NCBI RefSeq assembly: GCF_040120695.1
Contig: NZ_JBEEAC010000021.1
Coordinates: 62,001 to 126,000, forward strand
Direction: 5' to 3'
Source: Plantactinospora sp040120695
Lineage (GTDB): Bacteria; Actinomycetota; Actinomycetes; Mycobacteriales; Micromonosporaceae
DNA length: 64,000 bases
Shown: positions 24,949 through 34,096 of the stretch, in pieces
Layout of the letters: the number at the start of each line of letters is the position of its first letter
Position numbering within the stretch: position 1 is the stretch's first letter
Program-made: the position numbers and the translations under genes
The notes under the pieces: generated by a model
Seen by the model: only the letters and a program-made list of their open reading frames with translations
Told to the model about the DNA's origin: nothing
Database searches by the model: none

Positions 24949-26640
24949 ATGAAGCATCATTTCAAACTCGGCGTCCCGCGCCGGGCCGGGCGGCGGCTCA
25001 CCGTGGCCGCCGCGGCCACAGCACTCATCGCCCTGGCTGCCTGCACGCCGGACAGCGCGGACAAGGACGATTCGGGAGTGCTGACCCCCAGCGACCCGAC
25101 GACGCTCTCGGTCTGGATCACGTCGGCCGAGCAGGCCCCGGCACCCGACAACAAGATCACCAAGCTGCTCAAGGAGAAGCTCGGTGTCACCCTGAAGTAC
25201 GAGATCGTCACGCCGGACAACGTGGACCAGAAGATCGGTGTCATGCTCGCGGGCGGTGAGTACCCCGACCTCGTCGGCACCACCGACCTGAAGCTGCGCC
25301 TCCTGGAGGGCGGGGCTCTCCTGCGCCTGGACGACATGCTGGCCACCGGGGACTACCCCAACCTCGCCGAGCACGTCAAGGGCTACAAGAAGATGAGCTA
25401 CTCGGGCGACGAGGTGGACAAGGGCCTGTACATCTTCCCGAACTACAACCGCTTCTACGGCGGCGTCACGGGCGGCACCTACTACGGTCCCGCGTTCTGG
25501 ATCCAGAAGCGTGTGCTCGCGGACGCCGGCTACCCGGACCTCAACAACATGACGCTCGACCGCTACTTCCAGCTCATCTCGGACTACAAGGCGAAGCACC
25601 CCCAGACCGACGGCGCCCCGACCGTCGGCTTCGAGGTTCTGGCGTCCACGGGCCGTGAGTGGGGCATGACCAACCCGCCGGCGCAGCTGGCAGGCCACCC
25701 GAACAACGGTGGCGTCATCGTCGACAGCGAGAACCACGCGTCGATCTACGCCGACAAGGACATCGCGAAGAAGTTCTACAAGGTCCTCAACGAGAAGTAC
25801 AACTCGGGTCTCGTCGACCCCGAGTCCTTCACCCTGACGTTCGACCAGTACACCGCGAAGCTGGCCACCGGCGCCGTCCTCGGCATGCACGACCAGGGCT
25901 GGAACTTCGGGACCGCCACCCAGTCGCTGCAGAGCGCCGGCAAGGACGAGTACACCTACGTGCCCCTCATGCCCGTCTACGACGGGGCGAAGCCCTACTA
26001 CGCCGACCGTCCCGTCATGAACACCAACCAGGGGTTCGGCGTCTCGGTCTCCAGCAAGCAGCCGAAGAAGGCACTGAAGTTCCTCGACACCATGCTCAGC
26101 GAGGAATGGCAGAAGATTCTCTCCTGGGGCATCGCGGGCGAGGACTACCAGGTCGGCGCCGACGGCGTCTTCTCCCGCACGGACGAGCAGCGGAAGAACT
26201 ACAAGGACATCACCTGGCGTGCCTCCAACCGTCTCGTCGCGCTGCTCGACGTGCTGCCCAAGCGCAACGGCAAGTTCTCCGACGGCAACGCCTACAGCCC
26301 CGACGACCAGCCCGCCGAGTTCTTCGCGACGCTGAGCGACTACGACAAGAAGTTCATGGAGAAGTACGGCAAGAAGACCTGGGTTGAGTTCATGAACCCG
26401 CAGGTGGAGAACCCCAAGTACTACCCGGCGTGGAACATCACGCTCTCCGACGAAGCCAACCAGGTCAACCAGCAGCTGACCGACGCCAGCGTGCAGCACC
26501 TGCCGAAGATCATCGCCGGCAAGCCCGCCGACTTCGAGGCGAAATGGGCGGCCTACGTCGACGCCATCCACAAGATCAACGTCAAGGCGTACGAGGACGC
26601 CATCAACGCTGGCATCAAGCAGCGTCTGGCCGACTGGTAA
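24949..26640 (+). CDS. ABC importer sugar-binding lipoprotein
   Basis: Extracellular solute-binding protein (family 1, LplA-like large type) of 563 residues. A basic N-terminus and hydrophobic stretch end in the lipobox ALAAC (Cys32), so it is a lipid-anchored protein outside the membrane. The mature part has IGVMLAGGEYPDLVGTTDLK and a long alpha/beta body typical of binders of complex oligosaccharides. ATG at 24949 follows AAAGGAGAG. It is the first gene of the plus-strand operon, followed by a strong hairpin and two permeases. It probably captures oligosaccharides released from plant cell wall; the exact ligand is unknown. Confidence 0.92.
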   Translation: MKHHFKLGVPRRAGRRLTVAAAATALIALAACTPDSADKDDSGVLTPSDPTTLSVWITSAEQAPAPDNKITKLLKEKLGVTLKYEIVTPDNVDQKIGVMLAGGEYPDLVGTTDLKLRLLEGGALLRLDDMLATGDYPNLAEHVKGYKKMSYSGDEVDKGLYIFPNYNRFYGGVTGGTYYGPAFWIQKRVLADAGYPDLNNMTLDRYFQLISDYKAKHPQTDGAPTVGFEVLASTGREWGMTNPPAQLAGHPNNGGVIVDSENHASIYADKDIAKKFYKVLNEKYNSGLVDPESFTLTFDQYTAKLATGAVLGMHDQGWNFGTATQSLQSAGKDEYTYVPLMPVYDGAKPYYADRPVMNTNQGFGVSVSSKQPKKALKFLDTMLSEEWQKILSWGIAGEDYQVGADGVFSRTDEQRKNYKDITWRASNRLVALLDVLPKRNGKFSDGNAYSPDDQPAEFFATLSDYDKKFMEKYGKKTWVEFMNPQVENPKYYPAWNITLSDEANQVNQQLTDASVQHLPKIIAGKPADFEAKWAAYVDAIHKINVKAYEDAINAGIKQRLADW

Positions 26641-26654
26641 CAGTCTGCGAGCAG

Positions 26655-26686
26655 TCGTGGTGGGGGGCGTGCGCCCCTCACCACGA
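26655..26686 (+). terminator. strong hairpin after the binding-protein gene
   Basis: An inverted repeat of about 13 pairs (TCGTGGTG with a G-run, GTGC loop, GCCCC with CACCACGA) lies 14 bases after the stop. There is no clear U-run. In binding-protein operons such hairpins commonly keep the binding protein more abundant than the permeases; that role is inferred here. Confidence 0.55.
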
Positions 26687-26733
26687 CGCGTTCTCGATTA
26701 CCACCCACTGCTCCTGACGACAAGGTTTGACAG

Positions 26734-27804
26734 ATGACGGACGCCACGGTCAGCACCCTTGTGACCGCCACCGGGCTCGAACCGGAGCCCGCGAGCAGTT
26801 CGCGTGCCCAGAACCGCAAGGCCCGAAGAAATGCAGCGAAGGATCCCAAGCGCAAGATCACCTGGGACCTGGTCTGGGCGCAGCGAGCCCTGCTCGCGAT
26901 GGCCGTCCCGCTGCTGCTGTACCAGATCCTGTTCAAGTACGTCCCGGTCTACGGCTGGGCGATCGCCTTCCAGAACTTCAAGCCGGCTCGCGGCAGCAGC
27001 CCCTGGCCGGGTGACCGCAGCCTATGGAACCAGCAGTGGGTGGGCCTCGAGAACTTCTACAACCTGTTCACCGGTGTCATGGGTGAGCGGTTCTTCCGGG
27101 TCGTGATCAACACGATTGGACAGTCGGTCCTGACCCTGACCGTCGGTACCCTCGGGGCCATCGTCCTGGCGCTGCTGCTGAACGAGGTCAAGAACGCTCC
27201 GTTCAAGCGGATCATGCAGAACATCACGTACATGCCCCACTTCCTCAGTTGGGTGATCGTGGCGAGCCTGGCGTCGGTGGCGCTGTCGCTGCCGTCGTCC
27301 GGCGGGTTCATCAACCAGGCACTCATGAGCCTGCACCTCGTCGACCAGCCGGTCCTGTTCCTGACCGAGCCGAACTACTTCTGGCAGATCGTCGCCGGGA
27401 CGAGCCTGTGGAAGGAGCTGGGCTGGAACACGATCCTCTACCTGGCCGCGATTACCGCGATCGACCCGGGCCTGTACGAGGCCGCCGAGGTCGACGGAGC
27501 AGGCCGCTATCGCAAGATGTTCCACATCACGCTGCCGGGCATCAGGCCCACGATCGTCGTGCTGCTCATCATCAACGCCGGCTGGATCCTGTCCACGAAC
27601 TTCGAGCTGCCGTACTTCCTCGGCAACGGCCTGATCTCCGAAAGGGCCGAGACCATCGACGTCTTCGTGCTGCGCTACGGCTACCAGTTGGGCAACTACG
27701 ACCTCGCCGTCGTCGCGGGCATCTTCAAGACCGTCGTCGCCATCATCCTGGTGGGCTCGGCGAACCTGGCGGCCAAGCGCCTCAACCAAGAGACGCTGGT
27801 CTAG
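26734..27804 (+). CDS. ABC sugar permease, LplB/MalF type
   Basis: Membrane permease of 356 residues with about six transmembrane segments after a basic, Ala/Ser-rich cytoplasmic N-terminus (residues 1-45). The EAA loop that docks the ATPase is visible as EAAEVDGAGRYRKMFHITLP (about residues 248-267). It belongs to the subgroup that pairs with large family-1 binding proteins (LplB/YtcP-like; IAFQNFKP motif near residue 83). It starts 93 bases after the binding protein and ends 9 bases before the second permease. No ATPase gene is in the cassette, so a shared MsmK/UgpC-like ATPase elsewhere must energise transport. Confidence 0.92.
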   Translation: MTDATVSTLVTATGLEPEPASSSRAQNRKARRNAAKDPKRKITWDLVWAQRALLAMAVPLLLYQILFKYVPVYGWAIAFQNFKPARGSSPWPGDRSLWNQQWVGLENFYNLFTGVMGERFFRVVINTIGQSVLTLTVGTLGAIVLALLLNEVKNAPFKRIMQNITYMPHFLSWVIVASLASVALSLPSSGGFINQALMSLHLVDQPVLFLTEPNYFWQIVAGTSLWKELGWNTILYLAAITAIDPGLYEAAEVDGAGRYRKMFHITLPGIRPTIVVLLIINAGWILSTNFELPYFLGNGLISERAETIDVFVLRYGYQLGNYDLAVVAGIFKTVVAIILVGSANLAAKRLNQETLV

Positions 27805-27813
27805 GAGGACTTC

Positions 27814-28773
27814 ATGTCGAGCACCCTTGTCACGAAGCCTCTGGCTCGGCGCGCATCACGAAACAGTTCACCGCTTCACAAATGGACGATCGAGCGGATC
27901 ATCTTCACGACGCTCAACACGACCTTCCTGCTGGCCCTCGCGGCGATCATGCTCTACCCGCTGCTGAACACGCTCGCCATCTCCCTGAACGACGGCTCGG
28001 ACGCCGTCCGTGGCGGGATCGGCATCTGGCCTCGGGACTTCTCGCTGCAGAACTACAAGGTCGTGTTCAATATGCACACGATCTACCAGGCGTTCTTCAT
28101 CAGCGTCCTGAAGACGGTCGTGGTGGTGGCGACAAACCTGTTCTTCACCTCGATGCTCGCCTACGCGCTCAGCCGCAAGGAGTTCATCTTCCGCCGCCCG
28201 ATCACGCTGATCTTCGTGCTGACGATGTACTTCGACGCCGGGCTGATCCCCAACTACCTGCTCATCAAGGACCTGGGCATGCTGAACAGCTTCCAGGCCT
28301 ACTGGGTGCCGACGATCATCAGCGCGTTCAACCTGATCATCCTGCGCACGTACATGAAGTCGATCCCCGACGAGATCTTCGAGTCGGCACGGATGGACGG
28401 CGCGGGCGAGTTCCGCACGTGGTGGCAGATCGTGATGCCGCTGTGCAAACCCGCGCTGGCCGTGGTGGGTCTGTTCGTGGCCGTCGGCAGCTGGAACTCC
28501 TGGCTGGACACCCTGCTCTACAACTCGGGCGATCCGGCGTTGACCACCCTGCAGTACGAGCTGCAGAAGCTGCTGGCGAGCTCGATGAACGCCGGCGTGA
28601 ACGTCGCGAACGCCGGGGGCGACGCGGCCGCGGCACACGGCGGGCAGATCACCACACCGATCGCGCTGCGGTCGGCGATCGCCATGGTGGCGGCCGTCCC
28701 CATCCTGTTCGTCTACCCGTTCCTGCAGAAGCACTTCGTGTCCGGTCTCATGATCGGCTCCGTGAAGGGCTGA
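27814..28773 (+). CDS. ABC sugar permease, LplC/MalG type
   Basis: Second permease, 319 residues, about six transmembrane helices. EAA loop: ESARMDGAGEFRTWWQIVMP (about residues 191-210). A TAGGAGG site lies just before the ATG. The C-terminus HFVSGLMIGSVKG is the conserved ending of LplC-type permeases. It has a long Ala/Gly-rich loop (about residues 264-285) before the last helix. It forms the heterodimeric channel with the preceding gene and overlaps the next gene by one base (TGATG). Confidence 0.92.
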   Translation: MSSTLVTKPLARRASRNSSPLHKWTIERIIFTTLNTTFLLALAAIMLYPLLNTLAISLNDGSDAVRGGIGIWPRDFSLQNYKVVFNMHTIYQAFFISVLKTVVVVATNLFFTSMLAYALSRKEFIFRRPITLIFVLTMYFDAGLIPNYLLIKDLGMLNSFQAYWVPTIISAFNLIILRTYMKSIPDEIFESARMDGAGEFRTWWQIVMPLCKPALAVVGLFVAVGSWNSWLDTLLYNSGDPALTTLQYELQKLLASSMNAGVNVANAGGDAAAAHGGQITTPIALRSAIAMVAAVPILFVYPFLQKHFVSGLMIGSVKG

Positions 28774-29468
28774 TGGCGTCGGCCTTCCGCACACGCGGGA
28801 GGCCGACCCCGTCCTCAGGACCCGCAACTCCGCACCGAAAGGCCCCGATCATCTTCCGCTTCAACCCCGCATCGCGACTGTGGCGCATCCTGGACGCGCT
28901 CGGCTCCGTCATCGTGATCAGCCTGTTGTGGCTCGTGAGCCTCGGCCTTGTCGTGACGGCGGGAGCGGGAACGGTTGTCGCCTACGAGCTTTGCCGCCGG
29001 TACGTCCTGGGCAAGGACGCAGGCCTCTGGGCCATCGCCACGAAGGCGTTGCGGCAGAGCTGGAGGCAGGCGACCGTCATCGGCCTGCTGGCCGTCCTGG
29101 TCGCGGCCGTCGGCATCCTCACGCTCTCCTACCTGCCCACTCTCGGGCTGGCCGAGATCTGGGTGCCGCTCATGGTCGTCGGACTTTTCCTCCTGCTCCT
29201 GATCTTCTGGTGCCTCCCCCTCGAAGCCCGCTTCACCAACCCCACCTGGCGCCAGGTGCGCAACGGGCTCACCTTGGGGCTGACGACGCCCAGCCTGACG
29301 TTCCTGCTCGGGATCGCCGTGGTCCTCGGGGGCGTCGCCATCTGGAACTTCATGCCCGCGGTGTTCGTGGCGCCCGGCCTGATCCTCCTGTGGTGGTGCT
29401 ACCTGCTCGAGCGGTTCTTCGTCGCCCGGGGGTACGTGCAACTGGAGCCGAAGGAGGCGGAGGTCTGA
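28773..29468 (+). CDS. DUF624 (YesL-like) membrane protein
   Basis: Polytopic membrane protein of 231 residues with four to five hydrophobic segments. It shows the DUF624 pattern: LGSVIVISLLWLVSLGLVVT near the N-terminus, YELCRRYVLGKD after it, and a C-terminal LLERFFVARGYVQL. DUF624/YesL proteins are regularly encoded beside LplABC-type sugar importers in Firmicutes and Actinobacteria; no biochemical role is established. The ATG at 28773 overlaps the permease stop, so it is made with the transporter. The first 30 residues are polar and may not be the natural start. Confidence 0.82.
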   Translation: MASAFRTRGRPTPSSGPATPHRKAPIIFRFNPASRLWRILDALGSVIVISLLWLVSLGLVVTAGAGTVVAYELCRRYVLGKDAGLWAIATKALRQSWRQATVIGLLAVLVAAVGILTLSYLPTLGLAEIWVPLMVVGLFLLLLIFWCLPLEARFTNPTWRQVRNGLTLGLTTPSLTFLLGIAVVLGGVAIWNFMPAVFVAPGLILLWWCYLLERFFVARGYVQLEPKEAEV

Positions 29469-29480
29469 CGCTCTCCAGCC

Positions 29481-29650
29481 GTGGACCTGAGTTGGGTCGG
29501 GGTGAGGCTCCGTCATGCATTCCTCTACCTCGACGACACCAACAACCTCTTCCCGCTGTCGCTCTTCCTGCGCAACCTCATCGCGGGCGCGTCGACCACC
29601 ACCGCCGAGAGCGCCGCTGCCGTCGGCACGACCTCTGCCATCATCTCCCC
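29481..29650 (+). pseudogene. C-terminal remnant of a second MalG/LplC-type permease
   Basis: Between the DUF624 gene and GH36 a short frame reads HAFLYLDDTNNLFPLSLFLRNLIAGAS. This resembles the loop and last-helix region of MalG-type permeases (usually F.YLND..LYPL...LR..L). There is no start or EAA loop, and the frame ends in unrelated sequence before the GH36 ribosome site. It suggests another transporter was present and lost by deletion. Confidence 0.5.
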
Positions 29651-29703
29651 CAATCGCGGCCACCGCTGGGTGCTACGTCGACACGGTCTTGAAAGGAGTA
29701 GTT

Positions 29704-31794
29704 GTGGAGGTCCTGAAGGACTACGTCCTCGGGGACACGATCGCCCGCTACATGCAGCCTGGTCCGGGCGGGCCGGTGGGACTGATGCTCTTCCCGGCCG
29801 CAATGGCAGGCCAGATCGCCGAGACGTCGTCTGCCATCGACTCGCTCGTGCAGATCAAGACCCTCGGTGACACATACCCGGGCGGTTCGGCCGGTCGTTC
29901 GTTGCGGAACGGAGGCACTGTCGCCACGCTCACCGTCGAGTCGCAGCGCGAGGACACGACCGATGCCGGTGTCACGGTCGTGACCCTCCTGCGCACGCAC
30001 CAAGGGTGCCTCGTCGAACACCATCTGCGGTGGCAATCGGGCGAGGCCGCGCTGGACTCATTTGCTGTCCTTCGCAACGAGGGACCGGACACGGCGACGC
30101 TAGAGCTGCTCTCGTCGTTCTCGCTCACTGGCCTGACACCCTTCGCCGGGGGCGACGCCCCCGGCGATCTGATCCTGCACAGGCTGCGCAGCGCCTGGTC
30201 GGGCGAGGGGCGTCTGGTGTCTGACCACATCGAGGACCTGAGCCTGGAGCCGGCCTGGGCCAGCTGGGATCGGTGTCTGCGCTTCGGTCAGGTCGGATCT
30301 TGGCCGGTGCACGGGTTCTTCCCGACGGCGTTCGTCGAGGACAGCCGCGCTGGCGTCTGCTGGGGCGTGCAGATTGCCCACCCGGCCTCGTGGCAGATCG
30401 AGCTGGGCCGGACGGACGCCGCCCTCAACCTGTCGGGCGGGCTAGCGGACCGTGAGCTGGGCCACTGGACGAAGAGCGTGGCTCCCGGGGAGGAGTTCCG
30501 TACCCCCGTCGCGTACCTGACGGTCACGCAGGGTGGAGTGGACGACGCCGCCCACCGGTTGACGGCTCGCCACCAGCTCTTCCTGGATGTGCCGGCGGTC
30601 GAAGAGGCTCTGCCCGTCATCTTCAACGAATACTGCACCACCTGGGGTTCGCCGTCGCCGCAGAACCTTGGGGCGATCGTCGACCGGATTTCGGGCAAAG
30701 GGATCCGATATCTCGTCATCGACAGCGGCTGGTACAAGGCCGAGGGCAGTGAATGGTTCAACGGTCACGGCGACTGGGAACTGGACCGCCGAACGTTCCC
30801 CGACGGGCTGACCGAGGCGCTTGATCACATGCGGTCCGCCGGGATGATCCCCGGCATCTGGTTCGAGTTCGAGACGGTCGGCTCCCGGGCCACGTCATTC
30901 ACGCTGACCGACCACCTGCTCAAGCGCGACGGCGTCCCCGTCACCGTAGGCGACCGGCGCTTCTGGGACTTCCGCGACCCGTTCGTGATCGGGTACCTCA
31001 AAGAGCGGATGATCGACTTCCTCAAGGCCAACGGCTTCGGCTATCTCAAAGTCGACTACAACAACAGCATCGGAATCGGGTGCGACGGAGCAGAGTCCCT
31101 CGGCGAGGGGTTGCGACAGCAGATGGCCGCAGTCCAGGACTTCTTCCGGATGATCCGCGAGGAGATGCCGGAGCTCGTGATTGAGAACTGCGCGTCTGGC
31201 GGCCACCGGCTGGAGCCCTCGATGCTGGCCCTCACAAGCATGTCGTCCTTCTCGGACGCCCACGAGTGCGCGGAGATCCCCATCATCGCCGCCAACGTGC
31301 AACGCGCACTGCTCCCGCGGCAGAGCCAGATCTGGGCAGTGCTGCGCACGCAGGACTCCCCACAGCGGCTTGCGTACTCGCTCACCGCGACCATGCTCGG
31401 CCGGATGTGCCTATCGGGCGAGATCCACGAACTGAGTGACGAGCAGTGGGCTGTGGTCTCCCGGGCAATCTCCTTCTACAGGTCGGCGGTCCCGGTGATC
31501 AAGAACGGTGTCAGTCACCGGTTCGGACCAAAGGTGAGGAGCTATCGGCACCCCGAAGGGTGGCAGGCAGTCCGGCGATTGTCCAACGACGGCGCCCAGA
31601 TCCTGGTCGTCGCCCACCGGTTCGGAGCCGCTGAGCGAACTCCGATCGAGGTTCCTTTGCCACCGGGGAGGTACGAGGTCAGCGACCTCTACTCCCACCG
31701 CGAGATCGTGGTCAAGCTGACCGAGGAACTAGTAGCCGTGGAGCTGGATGAGCCGTTCTCTGCCGCGGCATTGGTGCTCACGCAGATCGAGTGA
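29704..31794 (+). CDS. GH36 family alpha-galactosidase-like enzyme
   Basis: Retaining glycosidase of 696 residues with an N-terminal beta-supersandwich (about 1-300), a (beta/alpha)8 barrel and a C-terminal beta domain. Candidate nucleophile is the Asp in YLKVDYNNS (about 451) and acid/base the Asp in SFSDAHE (about 518); GIWFEFE and IENCASGG are further clan GH-D markers. No signal peptide. The start is the GTG at 29704, preceded by AAAGGAG; sequence before it is not homologous. GH36 enzymes act mainly on alpha-D-galactosides; removal of galactose caps from arabinoxylan or arabinogalactan side chains fits the cassette. It ends 196 bases before GH120. Confidence 0.88.
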   Translation: MEVLKDYVLGDTIARYMQPGPGGPVGLMLFPAAMAGQIAETSSAIDSLVQIKTLGDTYPGGSAGRSLRNGGTVATLTVESQREDTTDAGVTVVTLLRTHQGCLVEHHLRWQSGEAALDSFAVLRNEGPDTATLELLSSFSLTGLTPFAGGDAPGDLILHRLRSAWSGEGRLVSDHIEDLSLEPAWASWDRCLRFGQVGSWPVHGFFPTAFVEDSRAGVCWGVQIAHPASWQIELGRTDAALNLSGGLADRELGHWTKSVAPGEEFRTPVAYLTVTQGGVDDAAHRLTARHQLFLDVPAVEEALPVIFNEYCTTWGSPSPQNLGAIVDRISGKGIRYLVIDSGWYKAEGSEWFNGHGDWELDRRTFPDGLTEALDHMRSAGMIPGIWFEFETVGSRATSFTLTDHLLKRDGVPVTVGDRRFWDFRDPFVIGYLKERMIDFLKANGFGYLKVDYNNSIGIGCDGAESLGEGLRQQMAAVQDFFRMIREEMPELVIENCASGGHRLEPSMLALTSMSSFSDAHECAEIPIIAANVQRALLPRQSQIWAVLRTQDSPQRLAYSLTATMLGRMCLSGEIHELSDEQWAVVSRAISFYRSAVPVIKNGVSHRFGPKVRSYRHPEGWQAVRRLSNDGAQILVVAHRFGAAERTPIEVPLPPGRYEVSDLYSHREIVVKLTEELVAVELDEPFSAAALVLTQIE

Positions 31795-31954
31795 GATATG
31801 CCGGGAATCCCGGTCCGCGCCGGCTGCCGTACGGTTGGCCGCGCAACTTCGGAGTCGGGTGCCGCAGCCCTCAGGTGGACTCCAAATGCAGAACGAGTGG
31901 TGCACTGGGTGGGTGGCGACGGCAGTTTCTGATCGTACGGCGCTCTGCGAGTCT

Positions 31955-31970
31955 AGGTATCGATAGAAAC
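31955..31970 (+). promoter_or_regulatory. operator-like site upstream of GH120
   Basis: The palindrome TATCGATA (31958-31965) lies inside AGGTATCGATAGAAAC, 20 to 36 bases before the GH120 start. It matches the core of the two sites in front of the repressor and importer genes. TCTAG repeats flank it. GH120 therefore probably has its own repressed promoter. Confidence 0.45.
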
Positions 31971-31990
31971 TCTAGAAATGGAAATCATCA

Positions 31991-34072
31991 ATGGTCAGCA
32001 GCGCTCTTACTTTCCCCGTCCCTGAGGCTGAGGTTCCCGGCGTGGAGCTGCACGTCGCGAAGTCTGGTTCCGACACCGCCGCCGGAACCGCGGAGGCCCC
32101 CTTGCTCACGATCGGTGCTGCCGCGGCGCTGGCTCAGCCGGGGGACACCGTCGTCGTGCACGAAGGCGTGTACCGCGAGTGGGTGAACCCGCCGCGCGGC
32201 GGTACGGCTGCTGCGCCGATCACCTACCAGGCTGCGCTGGGCGCGGACGGCCTGTTCGAAACGGTGACGATCTCGGGTGCTGAGGTGATCGCCGACTGGC
32301 ATCCGCGCGCGGGCTCGGCGGGCCGGGTCTGGGTGGCGACCGTGCCGAACTCCCTGTTCGGGTCGCGCAACCCGTACCTCGAGCGCATCGGTGGGGACTG
32401 GTTCTTCGACCAGGTCAACACCTGGCACACGGGCGAGGTGTATCTCGACGGCAAGTCGTTGTACGAGTCGCTGACCATGGCCGGCGTCGAGCGCCCCGAG
32501 GTCACCGTGGACTCGTTCGACCACGCGGGCTCGCTGCTGACCTGGTACTCCGAGGTGGGCGACGACGTCACCACGATCTGGGCGAACTTCGGGGGCGCCG
32601 ACCCGGCGGAGCACCAGATCGAGATCAACGCGCGCACGTTCGTCTTCTGGCCCGCCGCCACGGGCATCGACCACATTACGGTGCGCGGCTTCACCCTGAC
32701 GAAGGCCGCCACGCAGTGGGCCCCGCCCACGGCGCTGCAGGAGGGCCTGATCGGCCCGCACTGGTCGAAGGGCTGGGTGATCGAGGACAACACGATCACC
32801 GACTCGAAGAACGTCGGCGTCTCGCTGGGCAAAGAGGCCAGCACCGGGCAGAACGAGGCGGCCGCAGGGCCGAAGGGCGCCAAGGGCGGCACACAGCGCG
32901 AGCGCGAGGTGATCCAGCGGGCGCTCGCCCTGCGCGGGCCCGCCGCAGGCGAGCCGCACCCGTGGGACCGGGACCACGTCGGCTCCCACACGGTGCGCCG
33001 CAACACAATCCGGGACTGCGAGCAGGCCGGCATCGTCGGGCACCTGGGGGCGGCGTTCTCGACCATCAGCGACAACCACATCTCCCGCATCCACGTGAAG
33101 CGACAGTGGCACGGCGCCGAGGTAGCCGGCATCAAGCTGCATGCCGCGATCGACACCGTGATCAGCGGAAACACCATCCATCACACGCACCGAGCCCTGT
33201 GGCTCGACTGGCAGGCCCAGGGCACCTTGGTGCGGCGCAACGTCTTCTACGCCTCCACCGCCGAAGACTTCATGGTCGAGGTCTGCCACGGCCCGTACCT
33301 CGTGGACTCGAACCTCTTCCTGTCCCCGTGGGCGGTCAAGGACATGTCCACCGGCGGCGCCTACGTGCACAACTACATCGCCGGTCGCATCGCGAACTGC
33401 ACTGAGCACCAGCGGTACACCCCGTACCACCTGCCGCACTCCACGGCCGTCTACGGAGTATCGAACATCCTCGGTGGAGACAACCGGTTCTACAACAACG
33501 TCTTCGTCGGCGACCGCGCGCGCGCCGAGCACACCGAACCGCAGTCGGAGCCGACGCTCGCGAGCTTCTGGTCCGGCGCGATCGACATGGACGGCGTGCC
33601 CGGGCAGGCCACCTTCGTGCCCACCCCGGTGGGCACCTCGCAGTACGACGCCTACCCCACGGCGAAGGAGTACCCGAACGAGGACGGCAGCGCGCTGGCC
33701 GGGCCGCGCCTCTCGGTCTGGGTCGAGGGCAACCTCTACGCGGAGGGCGCCGAGCCGTTCCGCGCGGAACCCACGGCCATCATCACAAGCGCATCACCCG
33801 TGCGCGTCGAGGTGCTCGACACCGCAGCCGGCACCCTTCGCGTCGAGGTGACCCACCCGGGCGGCACACACGTGGTCGCCCCGGTGACCACCGAGCGCCT
33901 CGGGACCAGCTACCAAGCCGAGATGGGCTACACCAACCCCGACGGGTCTGATCTGGACCTGAGCGCCGACCTCTGTGGGATCCTCCGAGGTGAGGTTGTG
34001 CCCGGGCCGTTCGCCGCATCGGCGCCCGTCATCCGGATACTCGCCGCGCCAGAACCGGCGGGCCGGCGCTAG
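31991..34072 (+). CDS. GH120 beta-xylosidase (right-handed beta-helix)
   Basis: Enzyme of 693 residues closely following the pattern of Thermoanaerobacterium XylC: HVAKSGSDTAAGT, GDTVVVHEGVYREWV, GIDHITVRGF, GLIGPHWSKGWVIEDN, AGIKLHAAIDTVISGN. The two catalytic carboxylates of GH120 are conserved: Asp406 in ALWLDWQAQG (nucleophile) and Glu429 in DFMVEVCHGPY (acid/base), with the family spacing of 23. No signal peptide, so it cleaves xylo-oligosaccharides inside the cell. The ATG at 31991 has a weak GGAA site; an operator-like palindrome lies just upstream. It is the last gene of the cassette; its stop is about 24 bases before the transposase remnant. Confidence 0.93.
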   Translation: MVSSALTFPVPEAEVPGVELHVAKSGSDTAAGTAEAPLLTIGAAAALAQPGDTVVVHEGVYREWVNPPRGGTAAAPITYQAALGADGLFETVTISGAEVIADWHPRAGSAGRVWVATVPNSLFGSRNPYLERIGGDWFFDQVNTWHTGEVYLDGKSLYESLTMAGVERPEVTVDSFDHAGSLLTWYSEVGDDVTTIWANFGGADPAEHQIEINARTFVFWPAATGIDHITVRGFTLTKAATQWAPPTALQEGLIGPHWSKGWVIEDNTITDSKNVGVSLGKEASTGQNEAAAGPKGAKGGTQREREVIQRALALRGPAAGEPHPWDRDHVGSHTVRRNTIRDCEQAGIVGHLGAAFSTISDNHISRIHVKRQWHGAEVAGIKLHAAIDTVISGNTIHHTHRALWLDWQAQGTLVRRNVFYASTAEDFMVEVCHGPYLVDSNLFLSPWAVKDMSTGGAYVHNYIAGRIANCTEHQRYTPYHLPHSTAVYGVSNILGGDNRFYNNVFVGDRARAEHTEPQSEPTLASFWSGAIDMDGVPGQATFVPTPVGTSQYDAYPTAKEYPNEDGSALAGPRLSVWVEGNLYAEGAEPFRAEPTAIITSASPVRVEVLDTAAGTLRVEVTHPGGTHVVAPVTTERLGTSYQAEMGYTNPDGSDLDLSADLCGILRGEVVPGPFAASAPVIRILAAPEPAGRR

Positions 34073-34096
34073 GTCCGGCCCCGGAGTGCCTCAGCG

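Noticed and set aside
27249..29468. Apparent 739-residue protein ending in DUF624
   Set aside because: Its N-terminal two thirds are out-of-frame readings of the two permease genes; the DUF624 gene starts at 28773.
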